A model generated the notes under the pieces. That model ran no database searches. It saw only the letters and a list, made by a program, of their open reading frames with translations, and was not told the DNA's origin. The translations under genes and the position numbers were made by a program. Below are positions 25,601-36,297 of a stretch of DNA of 64,000 nucleotides, piece by piece (position 1 is the first letter of the stretch; every line of letters begins with the position of its first letter). The stretch comes from Chamaecyparis obtusa (Eukaryota; Streptophyta; Pinopsida; Cupressales; Cupressaceae), in the NCBI GenBank assembly GCA_027943335.1, contig BSBK01006754.1:834001-898000 (forward strand), read 5' to 3'.

Positions 25601-26573
25601 AGCCCACGTAAATCAAGTTGATCTTGAGCACACTGAATTTAGCATTGAAATGTGTCCCTGGTACACCGATATAGTTTATTTTTTAAAACACATGAAGTGT
25701 GATGACAATTTAAATGATAACCAAAAAAGAACTGTTAAGCTTCAAGCAGCAAAGTATGTCTTACTTCAAGGTGATCTATATTGGAAGAATAGAGATGGGG
25801 TTCTCCTTTTTTGTTTAGATACGTATCAAGCAGAAACGGTTCTAAAGGAGATGCATGAAGGATCTTGTGGTGGCCATTTTTCAGCAAAAACTACTGCGCA
25901 TAAAATATTACGTGCAGGGTATTATTGGCCACAACTTTTTAAGGATTGTCATGATTACGTAAGAAAATGTGAGGCTTGTCAGAAGTTTTCTGGAAACTTA
26001 AAATATGATGGTGCCCTTCCCCTCAGGACTTTGCAAACAGAAGAACCATTTCAAATGTGGGGAATTGACTTCATTGGTGAGATTAGTGATAAATCAAGTG
26101 GAGGTCATAGATGGATCCTGGTAGCAACAGACTACTTCACCAAGTGGGTAGAAGCCATACCTACCCGCCAGTCTACTAGCAAAGTTGTGATCAAGTTCCT
26201 AACTGAAAATATTTTAACTAGGTTTGGCGTCCCGCGAAAGATTATAGCAGATAATGGCATGTGTTTTCGATCTAACGAATTTGCTGACTTTTGTAGGAAA
26301 TATGGTATAACTGTGTCATATTCATCTCCTTATCACCCACAGGGCAACGGACAAGCAGAATCTAGCAACAAAAATATCTTGAAGATTATTAGAAGGATGT
26401 TGGACAACAATAAGCGAGCTTGGGATTCTAAGTTGAATTTAGCCTTATGGGCTGACAGGATTACGGTGAAGAAATCTACAGGTTACTCACCCTTTAACTT
26501 GGTTTATGGCAAGGAAGCAAGACTTCCACTCAATAACTTACTTCCGGTTTACAAGTTTATCACTGAAGAATAG
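22482..26573 (+). CDS. pol: Tat-1 pol polyprotein (1,363 aa)
   Basis: Enzymes for reverse transcription and integration. Protease: D-S-G-A at residues 161-164. Archaeal-type RNase H at about 320-445 with D324, E364, D386 and D436 all present. Reverse transcriptase at about 610-800 with Y-Q-D-D at 771-774. A gypsy RNase H-like region at about 915-1030 lacks the usual acidic residues. Integrase follows: HHCC zinc finger around 1125-1170, then D1196, D1257 and E1293 (35 residues between the last two). The archaeal-type RNase H sits before RT, not after the gypsy RNase H as in the Ogre arrangement I know. The frame ends at TAG 26571-26573, before the integrase C-terminus, and homologous sequence continues past it. 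The ATG used is simply the first in frame; true expression probably uses gag frameshifting or splicing. Confidence 0.93.
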   Translation: MQQLSKQSSRINEGRTTRMQIKVLLQGYLRKFHIKKMNQEKANNQSKQIDTSQPPELSKPLSKLHSGKQVSDCHSFMNHALSQVKISVPLMEIMKFPNYRKQTVKILSNVEELKDEKNVNENSETPIVYLGTTWNKNPNQVDPFYLTLLINNKLIRNCMIDSGAAVNIMLVDVMKEIGLKVDTPYGQCYAMDNRSVPMVGIIKNVEFRFPAYPKISYRTDITVVEIPANYGMLLSRQWSNLVGGHVQLDLSYATIPVGGKEIKIKREPRYAYLVEFNPDPVINFCHSDMDNFQVSVSKPTLKNIDPIEIHVQENREDIWQMYFDGACSKDGNGAGVVLISPSGKTFKYSFLLNFECTNNILEYEALIIGLNIAKTYRIKMLSVIGDSDLIVSQIRGKFSARSPRLKQYRNHVWDLIEFYDAFSIKWVERSKNFLADLMANLAIRQNEFPFDEIVQVEMKNRPSILDNVQNWQIFEDDKDLLRFLTCEEDYEYQNIDLNCHVEIQDGKEVLFDKDVVQLKTNKIPKGLIALEKIFDEQESFKPIKSTKVQDDIEKINLGTENAPRDVFIGKKLSSKIRTALISLLRKYRHVFDWNYDELKAYREDLFQHEIPLKPNAKPFRQWQRPINPTLAPKMKEELVKLRDAGIIKPIRHSTWVSNLVPVRKKNGDIRLCVDFRNLNVSSLKDNYALPNMEILLQKVTGNELLSMMDGFSGYNQVKVKESEQYKTAFTTPWGTYVYARMPFGLTNAGATFQRAMDVAFDGLIDFILVVYQDDLTAYSKREEDHCRHLEKIFKRALEYGISLNPKKCHFGVTEGKLIGHIVSKEGVRIDPERVIAIDNIQIPKTVKAIQSFFGQINFVRRFVSNFAEIIKPIAKMLKKGAKIVWNNEAIEAFAAIKKAIKEAPVLKSPDFKKPFQIFSFASYHTIAAVMLQKNEEGHEQPIAFFSKCLQAAELNYDINEKQAYALVKAVKSFRPYLVGAEVVAYVPNAAVKDIFRQSETTGRRCRWINQIQEFNIDIQITKLVRGQGLAKLMVESNLEAAHVNQVDLEHTEFSIEMCPWYTDIVYFLKHMKCDDNLNDNQKRTVKLQAAKYVLLQGDLYWKNRDGVLLFCLDTYQAETVLKEMHEGSCGGHFSAKTTAHKILRAGYYWPQLFKDCHDYVRKCEACQKFSGNLKYDGALPLRTLQTEEPFQMWGIDFIGEISDKSSGGHRWILVATDYFTKWVEAIPTRQSTSKVVIKFLTENILTRFGVPRKIIADNGMCFRSNEFADFCRKYGITVSYSSPYHPQGNGQAESSNKNILKIIRRMLDNNKRAWDSKLNLALWADRITVKKSTGYSPFNLVYGKEARLPLNNLLPVYKFITEE

Positions 26574-26911
26574 TTAGAGGATATTGACTTTATGGAGGAA
26601 AGATTAAATGCCTTGGTTGAGCTTGATGAATTTAGGAGATCCGCTCAAGAACAGAACATCACCAAACAACAACAGGTAAAATCTCTACATGATAAAAGGG
26701 CTAGGAACAGGCCTTTCAAGGTAGATGATTGGGTTTTAAAATGGAATGCCAAAGGGATAAAGGTAAGCAAGGTAAATTTGAGGCCTTGTGGTTAGGGCCA
26801 TTCATTGTTTCAAGAAAGGCAAGAGAGCACTCTTATTTTTTGCAGGATACTGATGGACGAGTGTAGGACTTCCCAGTTCATGGACAATACTTGAAACCAT
26901 TCTTCGCTTAA
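26574..26911 (+). pseudogene. Tat-1 integrase C-terminal tail, broken
   Basis: Same-frame continuation of pol after the amber at 26571: helical segment (26592-26795), then a frameshift near 26760 after which another frame reads G-K-F-E-A-L-W-L-G-P-F, a standard integrase tail motif. That frame has a TAG near 26863 and ends at TAA 26909-26911. Two stops and one frameshift mean the C-terminal domain cannot be made as is. Confidence 0.8.
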
Positions 26912-27096
26912 AGATCTTCGGGGGGTTTTTCCTTCCCTTCATTGATTTTTCCTATACATATTTTTTGGATGTTATTTAGATATGATTATATGAACTAATT
27001 AATGTTTTTGTTTTTCTTTTTGTAGGTCTTCTTCATCCAGAGATAGCTGGAATCTCATCATGCTCGCAAGGAACATGTGTCCCCAGTAAGAGCCAA

Positions 27097-29962
27097 TGAT
27101 GGAGCCCTGATTTTAAAAAATCAGGGCATCCATTTGATCACCATTTTATTTATCCCTTTTCTACGTTTTGAAATTTGTTAATCTTTTTCCTTAAAAACCA
27201 AGCTTTCATATTAAGTTAATTGCCATGCTGTAGATGATAATAATGTTTGTGGTATAGCTTTTTATGGTTTAATTATTTTATGATACATTCTATTCCTTCA
27301 TATATTTTATGTTAATTGTACAGGATTTTCTATTGATAAGAATTATATTTGGACAATATCAATCTTAAGCAGTATTTTGAAGTGTCCGGATCAATCAGCG
27401 ATCTTGGTTCAGTAGAGTATCTTGGAATATATCCTTCTCAAATATTGAAAACAAATGTCATCTGCTCCATAATGCTAAAAGTTTCACATATGATGCTGTG
27501 CAACAACCTGTACACAAAGAATGACAAAACCAGAAGTTTATATTATTTGCATTTGAGGGAAGTATTTTCCATTATTATTGGAGCTATAAAATGAGTGAGG
27601 AATATAAAGAATATTTTAAATTTTAAAAATTATATTTGTTCCGTGCACATAAGATGCCTTAAACTGCAGAACAAGCGAATGTAAAAGATTACTATACTTA
27701 ACGTTTTAAACTTTGTCTTCCACATAGGATGTGAATCATAAAGAAGAAGACCACGCGGATCTAGAGTAAAGAGATTACAAACATGATGTGATCATCTTTA
27801 AGGAGCAGAGTATATGACATGAAAGAAGGAAAGCTACTTGATCAAATCGAAGAGCAATGGCAGATAAATCTGAATTGGTTGAGTGTTCCCGCATGAGGCT
27901 AGAAGCAGTTTCTTCACCCACGAAGATGGAAGTGTGATGTTTGGAAACTCGCGGGATGGACCGCATGAGAGATAATGTAGAACAAACATAATACACATAG
28001 GGAGATACAGTTGGCATCAACAACAGTGACAGAGACTCAAACGATACCTATCTATCGTTTCAAGCAATGAAACCTAAATATAATCTCTGACATACGATAT
28101 TTTCTGTAGTTGCAAGACAATGATTATAAATATATTATATCAGAGATTGATATAAGAAGGAAAGTCATGTAATGGAAATAAGAGTTCATAGATTAAGAAG
28201 CTCCACCATGTCTTATTGGCATCTCAACCGCTCACGCCATTCACATGCCTGGAAAATCAAGTGTGCTTTGCCAAAGACCACAATATATGAATGGACTATG
28301 ATTGGAGAAGAATTTGGTGTCTGGAGATACGCACAGAATGAAGTTACGATGATAAAAAGAGGACAAAAGAAGCAATCCCAAAATCAGGCGCCAAACTCAA
28401 GCATAGATGGCAGTGGTATAATTCCTGGAAGCACCGTAAAAAATTTGAGTTGTATCGGGCTTTTCATAATATGGATGAATTTCTTAAAATATTCAAGTTG
28501 TTTGTACTGAAGTGTCTATATGGAACAAGAGGAATATGTACCCGGTCAAAGTGAAGGAGCGACTGATTGTTAAGGCAACAATTGTCATTAAGCTAAACAT
28601 CCCGGGCGGCATGATTCACTTTCAACAACATGAGGCGGTTTGAGATTATGTTATAAATTTATCAGTTAGTTGTTTCAGACAAATTCATAGATATGTGGTG
28701 TTATGGGATAACTACTCTGAAGAGATACGACGCTTCAGGACTGCAACATCTGCCTACCTCACGCCAAGTGTCTCTTGTTTTATGACAAATTATTCTATTT
28801 GTTTCCTTGAGTAAAGGTTCTATTACAAACTAACAATATTAGTTAGTTGTTAAGAAAAGGTGTGATGCTTGGTAAAGCAACCGCATGCCTTTTTCTTTTA
28901 ATATAAATATAAGATTGTAAAATCAAACAGAGAGAGACGAACACAGCCCATTAAAAAATTGAAAAGAGCATTGATATATAATATTTTTATTTCTTAGCAG
29001 AGATATTAACTTTGAACAAAGCTTGTAAATTTGTCTGAGAGGCAACATATATTTTTTGCTGAGCGTTGATACAGATTTATCGGGTTGATCATCCTAGGAG
29101 CGTCCCCGATTTAATTTTGTTTTCAAGCATAATCTGTAAGAAAATTTTAATTTATTTGTGCAGACTAGAGTTGTTTATTTTATTCTTCAGTTGTGTCCTT
29201 TATTAGTATTTTAATAATTTCTATAAATATTTTATTTTTCAGATAAGTGGATTAGATTAATATTGTATTTTAAAATTAATAAACGTAAATATTGTGACAT
29301 ATTTATTTGTTCTTTTATTTACGTCTGGTTTGTCTCCGTAAAGGAGTTAAAGTGCATCTTGGATTATTTTAAAATTGCATTAATATATTAATCTGTCGCA
29401 TCTGAATTACTATTTTATTTATAGTTTAAATTTATTAAAATTTTATAAAGTTGTAGGCTCAATTATTGAATATAGATTCTGTTTGCCCAATTAAATTAGA
29501 CACTGGTCTTTATTTGTTGTTTTAACGTAGTTATTTATATGCTGGCAATTGTTTATATCTTGCTATTAATAAATATATTATATTCATTTATAATTACAAA
29601 TTTATTTTAAAATTATTCATATAATCACATAATTGTTTATTTTTGCAATACAGAGTTTGAAACGTTATAGAATAGCGTTTTTTAAGCGATATATTATCAT
29701 TGTGTAAAGTTGAAAGTTTCCTATCAATTTGCAATTCAGGATCGTTTCATTGCGTCGAAAAGTTATATTATTCTGCTATAAACATCCTGGGTTTGAGTGT
29801 GTCAATTCAGGAATAGGTGCACCCGCCTTGGCCTTGCAGAGCCAGAAGTGCAGGGAACCGACAGATTTATATCACTTGGTTCCGTCAAGTTGGCCACAAC
29901 CGATAGGGCATTCAATTGGCAAGATTTGAATAATTCCAATCCGTTGGTTTTGGGAACCAACA
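27097..29962 (+). repeat. Tat-1 3' LTR
   Basis: 2,866 bp, TGATGG...AACCAACA, followed by TSD CCTCC. It is about 1% different from the 5' LTR, mostly C/T and G/A transitions. No strong polypurine tract is obvious just upstream (AAGAGCCAA only). Confidence 0.9.
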
Positions 29963-30407
29963 CCTCCAACGAAAAATCAAATTAGGTAGATAACTATGTC
30001 GGCTATACAATTTAATTATCAAAGTTAGTGCCAATTACTTTTATCAATGTACGCACCACAATCTGATCACCCTGTCAGCTTGGAACTGTGTTGATCATTA
30101 AAAACTTCAGTTCAGATCTTCAAAAGCTTATCAAATCTTAACATTATACCTTCAAATCTGGTGTGAAGAGACTCTACTCATTCCTTATGCTTCCCCTAGA
30201 TGCGCACTACAAAATCTTCCCTCTGTAGATCTCACAGGATCTTTCTATGTAGCCTGCCAGTGTACACTTAGTTAGATCTTCAACAGACTTCTGGTATGGG
30301 CTACAAACTTGTTGCGAATGTGTTTAGGATATCTAGACATCATGTAGTTGCCATCAATGACAACATTCACTCATAATGAGCACTCTATGCATTGTCTCTT
30401 TTCAACA
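29963..30407 (-). repeat. NA-2 3' LTR, segment 3 (LTR start)
   Basis: Resumes the NA-2 LTR after Tat-1; co-linear with about 39430-39890. On the minus strand the LTR starts TGTTGAAAAGAGAC at 30407. Confidence 0.85.
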
Positions 30408-30419
30408 ATGCCCCCCTTT
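30408..30419 (-). other. NA-2 polypurine tract
   Basis: Minus-strand AAAGGGGGGCAT directly before the LTR start, the expected plus-strand primer. The 490 bp between it and the ORF2 stop (30910) show no gene. Confidence 0.7.
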
Positions 30420-32885
30420 GGCATTGATGGCAACACTAAGTGAAAAATTGACTAAGTGTCCATACGCTGTGTTACTGCATAGATTCGGCCTCAAAGAAAA
30501 ATTCTAAAACTTCTTCATCCAAAATAATCATATTTTTCACACTCCTAAACTCTCACTTTGACATCAATGGTAAAGGATTAGCCACTAATGTCTTGCGTGC
30601 ACATAGATGCTCCACCTTAGACTAAGGCTACCCAAAAGTTATAGACATATATACATGCAAAATATTTTGTGAAACTTACATTAATGGAAAGATATCTGCA
30701 TATATAATCTTCAGTAATTGTAGATCTTTATCCCATCCATGCTTAACACTTTCCAAAACTGAAATGTGGCCATTGAACAAGAATACTGTAGCTTCTGCCT
30801 TTTGTAAGTTCACTGGGTCTGATGAGGCTAAAGTAGCTTGTGTCTCTTTGACTGCACTGAAAAGTATTTGAAGTTTGGGAGCTATTAAACTCCGCAGTTC
30901 ATTGACCCTTCATTTAATCTTCTCCTCCAAATTTTGAATCTTGTCAAGTAAAGTGATTACTTGACTCTCAGTTTCAGATGTAGAAGCATGTAGAGAATCA
31001 AATGACTGAGCTATTTGCTCCATTTTGTGCTTATTCTCTTGAATTTGCTTCTCAATTCCTGCTACAAATTTCTTCATTGACAAAGATGACTTGTAAACAT
31101 TTTTACCTTCATTAATTTTTCTCTGCATCTGTTTGATGTGGGTGTCCAAGAGTGTTCTGTCATAAGCAAGTACTATTTTTTGCTCTTCAAATCTCTTGGC
31201 ATTAATCTCCTTCATAGCCTTCAATTCTGTATCATTTTCAAGTGATTTGAATTGTGTCTTCTTTGAACTAAGTAAAACTTTGACTTGGTCTGATGGAGTT
31301 AATGATTCATCTTTGGCATATGTTGGAATCAATATCCCCAACACTTTTGATGTTTCCTCCATGAGTCTACTGTCCTTGATGTGATTCTTGAGAATCTCCT
31401 CTTCGGCTTGAGATTGTGCCACTTGAGCTAGTTTAATTTTCTGAGTAGGGGATATAACAGATAGATCTATTGGCCTTGTTCCCAATTCAACATCTATCTC
31501 AAATGTCTCCTTGAAAATGAGTTCTTGCATTGTCTGAACAATGTCTCTTGCTTTCTTCTTGCTCAAATTTTTCTTCACTTCATTTTTGTTCACCTCTGCC
31601 TCTTTGGATTCCTCAACTTGTGATGGGAACATTTGATTTAGAGGATGTACCTCTACTGTTTCAGATCTTGCCTAAGTCATCTCAGTTTGCACTGCTTGTG
31701 ATGCATTCACATTTACCGCTTATTCTTTTTGAATTTCTGTTCTTGTTATTATATCCTTTTCCTGGGTGTTCACTATTCCTTGTTTGTGTAGTACCTTGAT
31801 TAGTGACTTGATCAGTCACGTTTTCTTGTACTGTGACCATCTCTGGCGCATCCTCCATATCCGCTCCTGCACATTGCTCAAAATCCGGAACATTTGGTAC
31901 ATCAACATCATCTTGCATTTCTGTGCCTGGTAACTCAACTTGCTTGGGTGCAGTGCCCTTTTGGAAATCAGTGAGCATGGCTGGATTTTCTTTCTGTAAT
32001 ATCTTCATTATCTTTTTAGACTCTTGGACTACATCATCTAGTTCACCGACCATTAACCTGTTTGTCCTTCTTTTGCTTCTAAAATATGGCTCTGCCTTTT
32101 TTCATTAAGTTCTTTAGCTGTTCAATTCATATCGCTCCACAAAGCTCAAGTATTACTTGTTCTCTTAATTCTATGTCCTTATTTGCTGTGCTCTTCCTTG
32201 TATCTATGATATCATATAAGGACTTTGCAATTTCTGATGCAATCTCAATCAAAGCTTTCTTGAAATTATACATATGTTTTACAATTGCTTCTTCAATCAC
32301 TCTTTTCCCTTCGTTTTGCAACTTCTATTAAAATTTTTTTTTTTTTTTTGATCAATTATCATATAACTTATTCACTGGCCTTAAGTTACCATTAATAGTA
32401 ATAAAACTTTTCCATGCTTTTTATAGACATACCTAGCTTATCTAATTCAAGCTTGGTTTCTATACTTGTTCAATTGCACCGAAAGATTTTGATCTTGTAG
32501 GCTTGGTTGCTTCTGACAACTTTTGCTTCTTGAGCTCCTTGACATCTTCATTAGTCTGTCCTTTCATCATCATCCTCAATAAGAATTTCTTCTTCTTTCT
32601 TTTTCTGCTGTCTCTTAGGCACATCTTACTTCTGTTCTTCACTTTTCTTCTCTGGTTTCTTCCTCTTCACTGCTCTTGTTTGAGTGGGCATTTGTGGTTT
32701 AGGCATTGTTGCACTTCTTGTTTGCCTACCCATAGATTGAATTGGTGTAGAACTTGATTCTGCCACTTCAATAGTGTACCACCTTTTGCAACTTGCTGAA
32801 CATGAAATCTAAGAAATTCTTTGACTATATTAACTTTCTTGTTTACCCTTCTTGCAGTTTCAGGTGCTCTCAGATCTCTATTCAC

Positions 32886-34216
32886 TGTAATGTCTTCGTT
32901 TTTCAGACCTTTGGGATTAGCTTAGTTTGGCAACCCTTGTAAGCTAATCAGGTGATCAGAGGGGTTCAGTTGGCGGAGCCAATGATTGGATTCCATTCTG
33001 GAGGTTCTGGTTGTTAGGATTGCTCTTCGTTTGGGTCAGATTGGACGACTTACTATTTTTAGTAAGTGGTATTTTGGGTATGGCCTAGTTTAGCAGGGTG
33101 TCTGCACAGTGTTATCAGATGTTTTGGGATCGTTTATCAGGGATCTCCAGTTTGAGAGAATTACTATTTATAGTAAGTCTATTTTTGGCAGATGGCTATT
33201 TTTGGTAGGGCAGTTTGAGCTCGGGGCTCTGTTGTCAGAAGTTAGTTTGTTTCAGTCAGATAGATTCAGTGGCTTCATATTTTAATTGTCGTTATTAAAT
33301 GAAGTTATTTTAATTTAATAATTTTATGACTTTATAACTTTAATGTTATAAAATGATGTTGTGTTGAAGAAGCTACTTAAGTGAAAAAAGTAAAGTTGAA
33401 GCTTTTTCAAAAAGCTTATATATTCAACTTCAAAAAGCACTTTACTCATTCTATTGATCATTTTGATTAAAAATTGTGTTTTGAGAAGTGGAGAAGGAAG
33501 GCTAGGGTTTGAGGACTGATTCCTCATTTTTCGCAATTTGAATCATCAGTGATTGATGGTGAATTTTGCAAATTTATACTGAATCTGTGAATGTAAATTT
33601 TGGTGCTGAGGTATACCATATTGGAGGGAGAATTATCAATTTATATTTGATACAGAGGGTTTCCAGGCTGGATTGATTTCTCTCTAGTGTTTTAATAATG
33701 TTCATGCTGGAAGGCTGATATATCTTCCATTAAGCTGGAATTTGCAAGTACAAGCTACGTAATTATTTTCTTTGGCTGCGTCACTTCTTCTGTTGGCTGC
33801 GTGAGGTATCCAGGAGGCTGTGTTTGATTCTAGAATTGGCTGCGTGGCTTATTTTGAAGGCTAGGAGTGATTCCTTAGGGGCTGCGTGACTTCTTGGCAG
33901 CCATTGTTCATTCTTCAAGGGGCTGCGTGCAATACATTCAAGGTGGCATGCATTTTTGAGGTCTTTTAAAAAGTGCTGCACATTCATTATTCATGTAGTA
34001 TTTTAAATATCTGCCAGGCATGTGAATTGAATTGATAATTATCTTTAGAGTTAGAATTTAAAATTGTTGCTATTGTTTTAATTAAAAATCTGGAAAATTT
34101 ATTGAAATTCACATATGATTGATTCAAAATTCCTATATGATTTGCAAACGATTTAAAAGTGCAATTAAAATTGTGAAAGAGTTAGTTGCAAAAGAGAGCC
34201 AGCCAGGCTCATCACA
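32886..34216 (+). mobile_element. Solo LTR (gypsy-type ends), TSD TTCAC
   Basis: 1,331 bp between TTCAC copies at 32881-32885 and 34217-34221, inside NA-2 ORF2. Starts TGTAATGTCTTCG, ends GGCTCATCACA. Contains the palindrome ACTTACTATTTTTAGTAAGT (33048-33067), which recurs in Chr-1 LTRs, and about six scattered GGCTGCGT units (33774-33930). No coding content. Confidence 0.85.
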
Positions 34217-34695
34217 TTCACTTGAAGTCCTTTCTCATTGTAAGTTCCAAATCTCAGTTTATTTGGATCCTTGGGCTTGCTTAGCAAGTCCTTCACATAT
34301 AGGTCTACAATTTGTTTATCCACTTCATATCCCATTGGCATTACCCAAGAAGTTCTAGGTTCAACTGCTTCCATAAGGCATTCATCAGTGTTTACCACGA
34401 AGCATATATCCTGCTTGTATCTTTCAACAATAGATTTGGGAATGCTTTCCCTTTCATGCATTTGCTTCTAAATTTTTTTGAAAGAACCCCAAAGTGATTT
34501 GGTTCTCATCTCTTCAGTCATTTCAAACATGATTTCTCTGATTTGAAACATTACTGGACCTTTTCCGGACATTAGTATGACCTACTCTAGGAAAATCTTG
34601 CATAAACTAGAAGAATATAGAGAATATGAGAGTACCAAATTTAAATGCATTCTTGTTCTTTTTGATATTTTTCAAATTTTCTATCAGCTGCCCTC

Positions 34696-36297
34696 TGTCA
34701 TGTCCCCTTTCTAGAGACATGTTCGTTCATGACGGGTTTGCCTATCATCGACTCTCGTAGGCAAATAGTTTGGAGAGAGAGTCATTGTGTGGATCATTTG
34801 ATTGCTTATTGCTGACAGAGCCTACATTCGACAGAGCCTACATCCAGTTTGAGGCGTACATGCAGTTGTAGTGGAGCCTACGTCCAGAAGCGAGCCTACA
34901 TTCAGTCTAGTTGGGCCTACATTCGGTTATGAGACATCTTGGCCTACATTGTTATAATTTTAAGTTGAGATTGCACTTTTTATATTATAAAGGTACTTTA
35001 TTATAAAGTGCATTATAATATGATTTTATAAAGGATGTTTCTAGAAGTTCTTAGCAACTTCTCCAAAAAGTGAATAAATAGAGGGCTGGGCCTCTCATTT
35101 GAACATGCTTGGATTTGGATTCTCTTCTACTTCTTCATTGTAAAGCAATTTGTGGTCTTGGTCTGCAAATTTCTATCGATCTTTGGGAATGAATCACTCC
35201 CTTGGATTGGCATAACTGAGGTAGTGAAATATCTACTGAAGGGTTGCAAATTTGGAGTTGGTACTAAGCCATCTCATTTGTGCTTCATTGAGAATTGTTT
35301 GAAAGGGTTTGTTTGTGGTTGGAATAAGGTTCGGAATTCACCCCTTGCATTGGTGAATCATTTTGGTGATTGATTGAAGACAATTTGGCACATTTTCAGA
35401 GTTTCAGTCTCAGGCCCTGGAATCAGAGTTTTGTTCATAACTTCATATCTACTTGGGATCAATTTTTATGCATTTGTGGAAGGGTTCCTATACCCTAGAC
35501 GCCCCTTTTACCATCATTTTCGGCACTTGATACTGGGCTCAGATTTTTATATCAGAGCCGTACAGTACGGCTTGGTATGGCCCTGTACCTGTACAGCATA
35601 CGACAGAGATTGGAGGTGGAGTTTGGCATCATTCCGGTTCATTTTGCTTCAGCGTTCATCATCAGACTTTGAGGAGCTATTACCAGGTTCCATTTGTGTG
35701 TTTGAGTGCATTGGAGTGTCAAGGAAATTGTGAAATTTGCATGTCTCAGTCACTGCTACAGCAGTCATACTTTGTTACTGTTATAGCATACTCAGTCAGC
35801 CATTTATATTGTCAATTGTCATTATTCTAGCATGGTTTTGATGGTACTTTGAATGGAGTAAATGAATGCCTTGCATATTCATTGTATTAGTCATGTATGC
35901 AATCCATAGGTTTCAGACTTTGCTATAATACAAACAGTTTGTAGTGATCATAACAGAGATCAGATTTGGCATTGTTGTCTAGTGTTGGAATCAGTCATTC
36001 ATTCTCAGGAAAAAACAGTCAATAGATAATCAGACATTGCTAGTTGCTTTTCATTTTGTTGTCATAAATCAATGTTCATTGTAATCAGATTTGAGAAGTT
36101 CATGATATATTGGCCTTGCATTGTCATTTCATTTTATATTGGTATTGTTATCTCAATAACATTTGGTGCCCAAAAACAAATATCAAACTGAACACAACAT
36201 TTGAAACAAGACCATTCGAATGCATGTCAACTGTTTGACGAATTGACACGGATCAGATTTGGGGTTTTCAGTGATCCTATTGGTGAGGGTCATTACA
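34696..36297 (+). mobile_element. Solo LTR (gypsy-type ends), TSD CCCTC
   Basis: 1,602 bp between CCCTC copies at 34691-34695 and 36298-36302, also inside NA-2 ORF2. Starts TGTCATGTCCCCTTT and ends GAGGGTCATTACA. Contains about seven GCCTACATTC-type units (34822-34950). Open frames at 35152-35733 lie wholly inside it and have no known domain. No repeated terminus inside, so a solo LTR is more likely than a miniature LTR element. Confidence 0.85.

Larger units (their letters stand above)
17270..29962 (+). mobile_element. Tat-1: complete Ty3/gypsy (Tat/Ogre-like) element
   Basis: 12,693 bp flanked by CCTCC (17265-17269 and 29963-29967) and inserted in the NA-2 3' LTR. LTRs of 2.87 kb enclose gag, a +1-frame pol and a tRNA-Arg-like primer site. 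Pol order is protease, archaeal-type RNase H, RT, degenerate gypsy RNase H, integrase. I count roughly 30 substitutions between LTRs (about 1%), so the insertion is recent relative to others here. Lesions: a stop in the gag zinc knuckle, an amber near the integrase end and a frameshift after it. An insertion this young with few lesions may still have recent intact relatives. Confidence 0.92.

Noticed and set aside
35152..35733. Two open frames (73 and 119 aa) as genes
   Set aside because: They lie entirely within a TSD-bounded solo LTR and have no recognisable domain.
36155..36180. TTTGGTGCCCAAA as a primer-binding site of an internal element
   Set aside because: It lies inside a solo LTR with intact TSDs and no second LTR copy flanks it.
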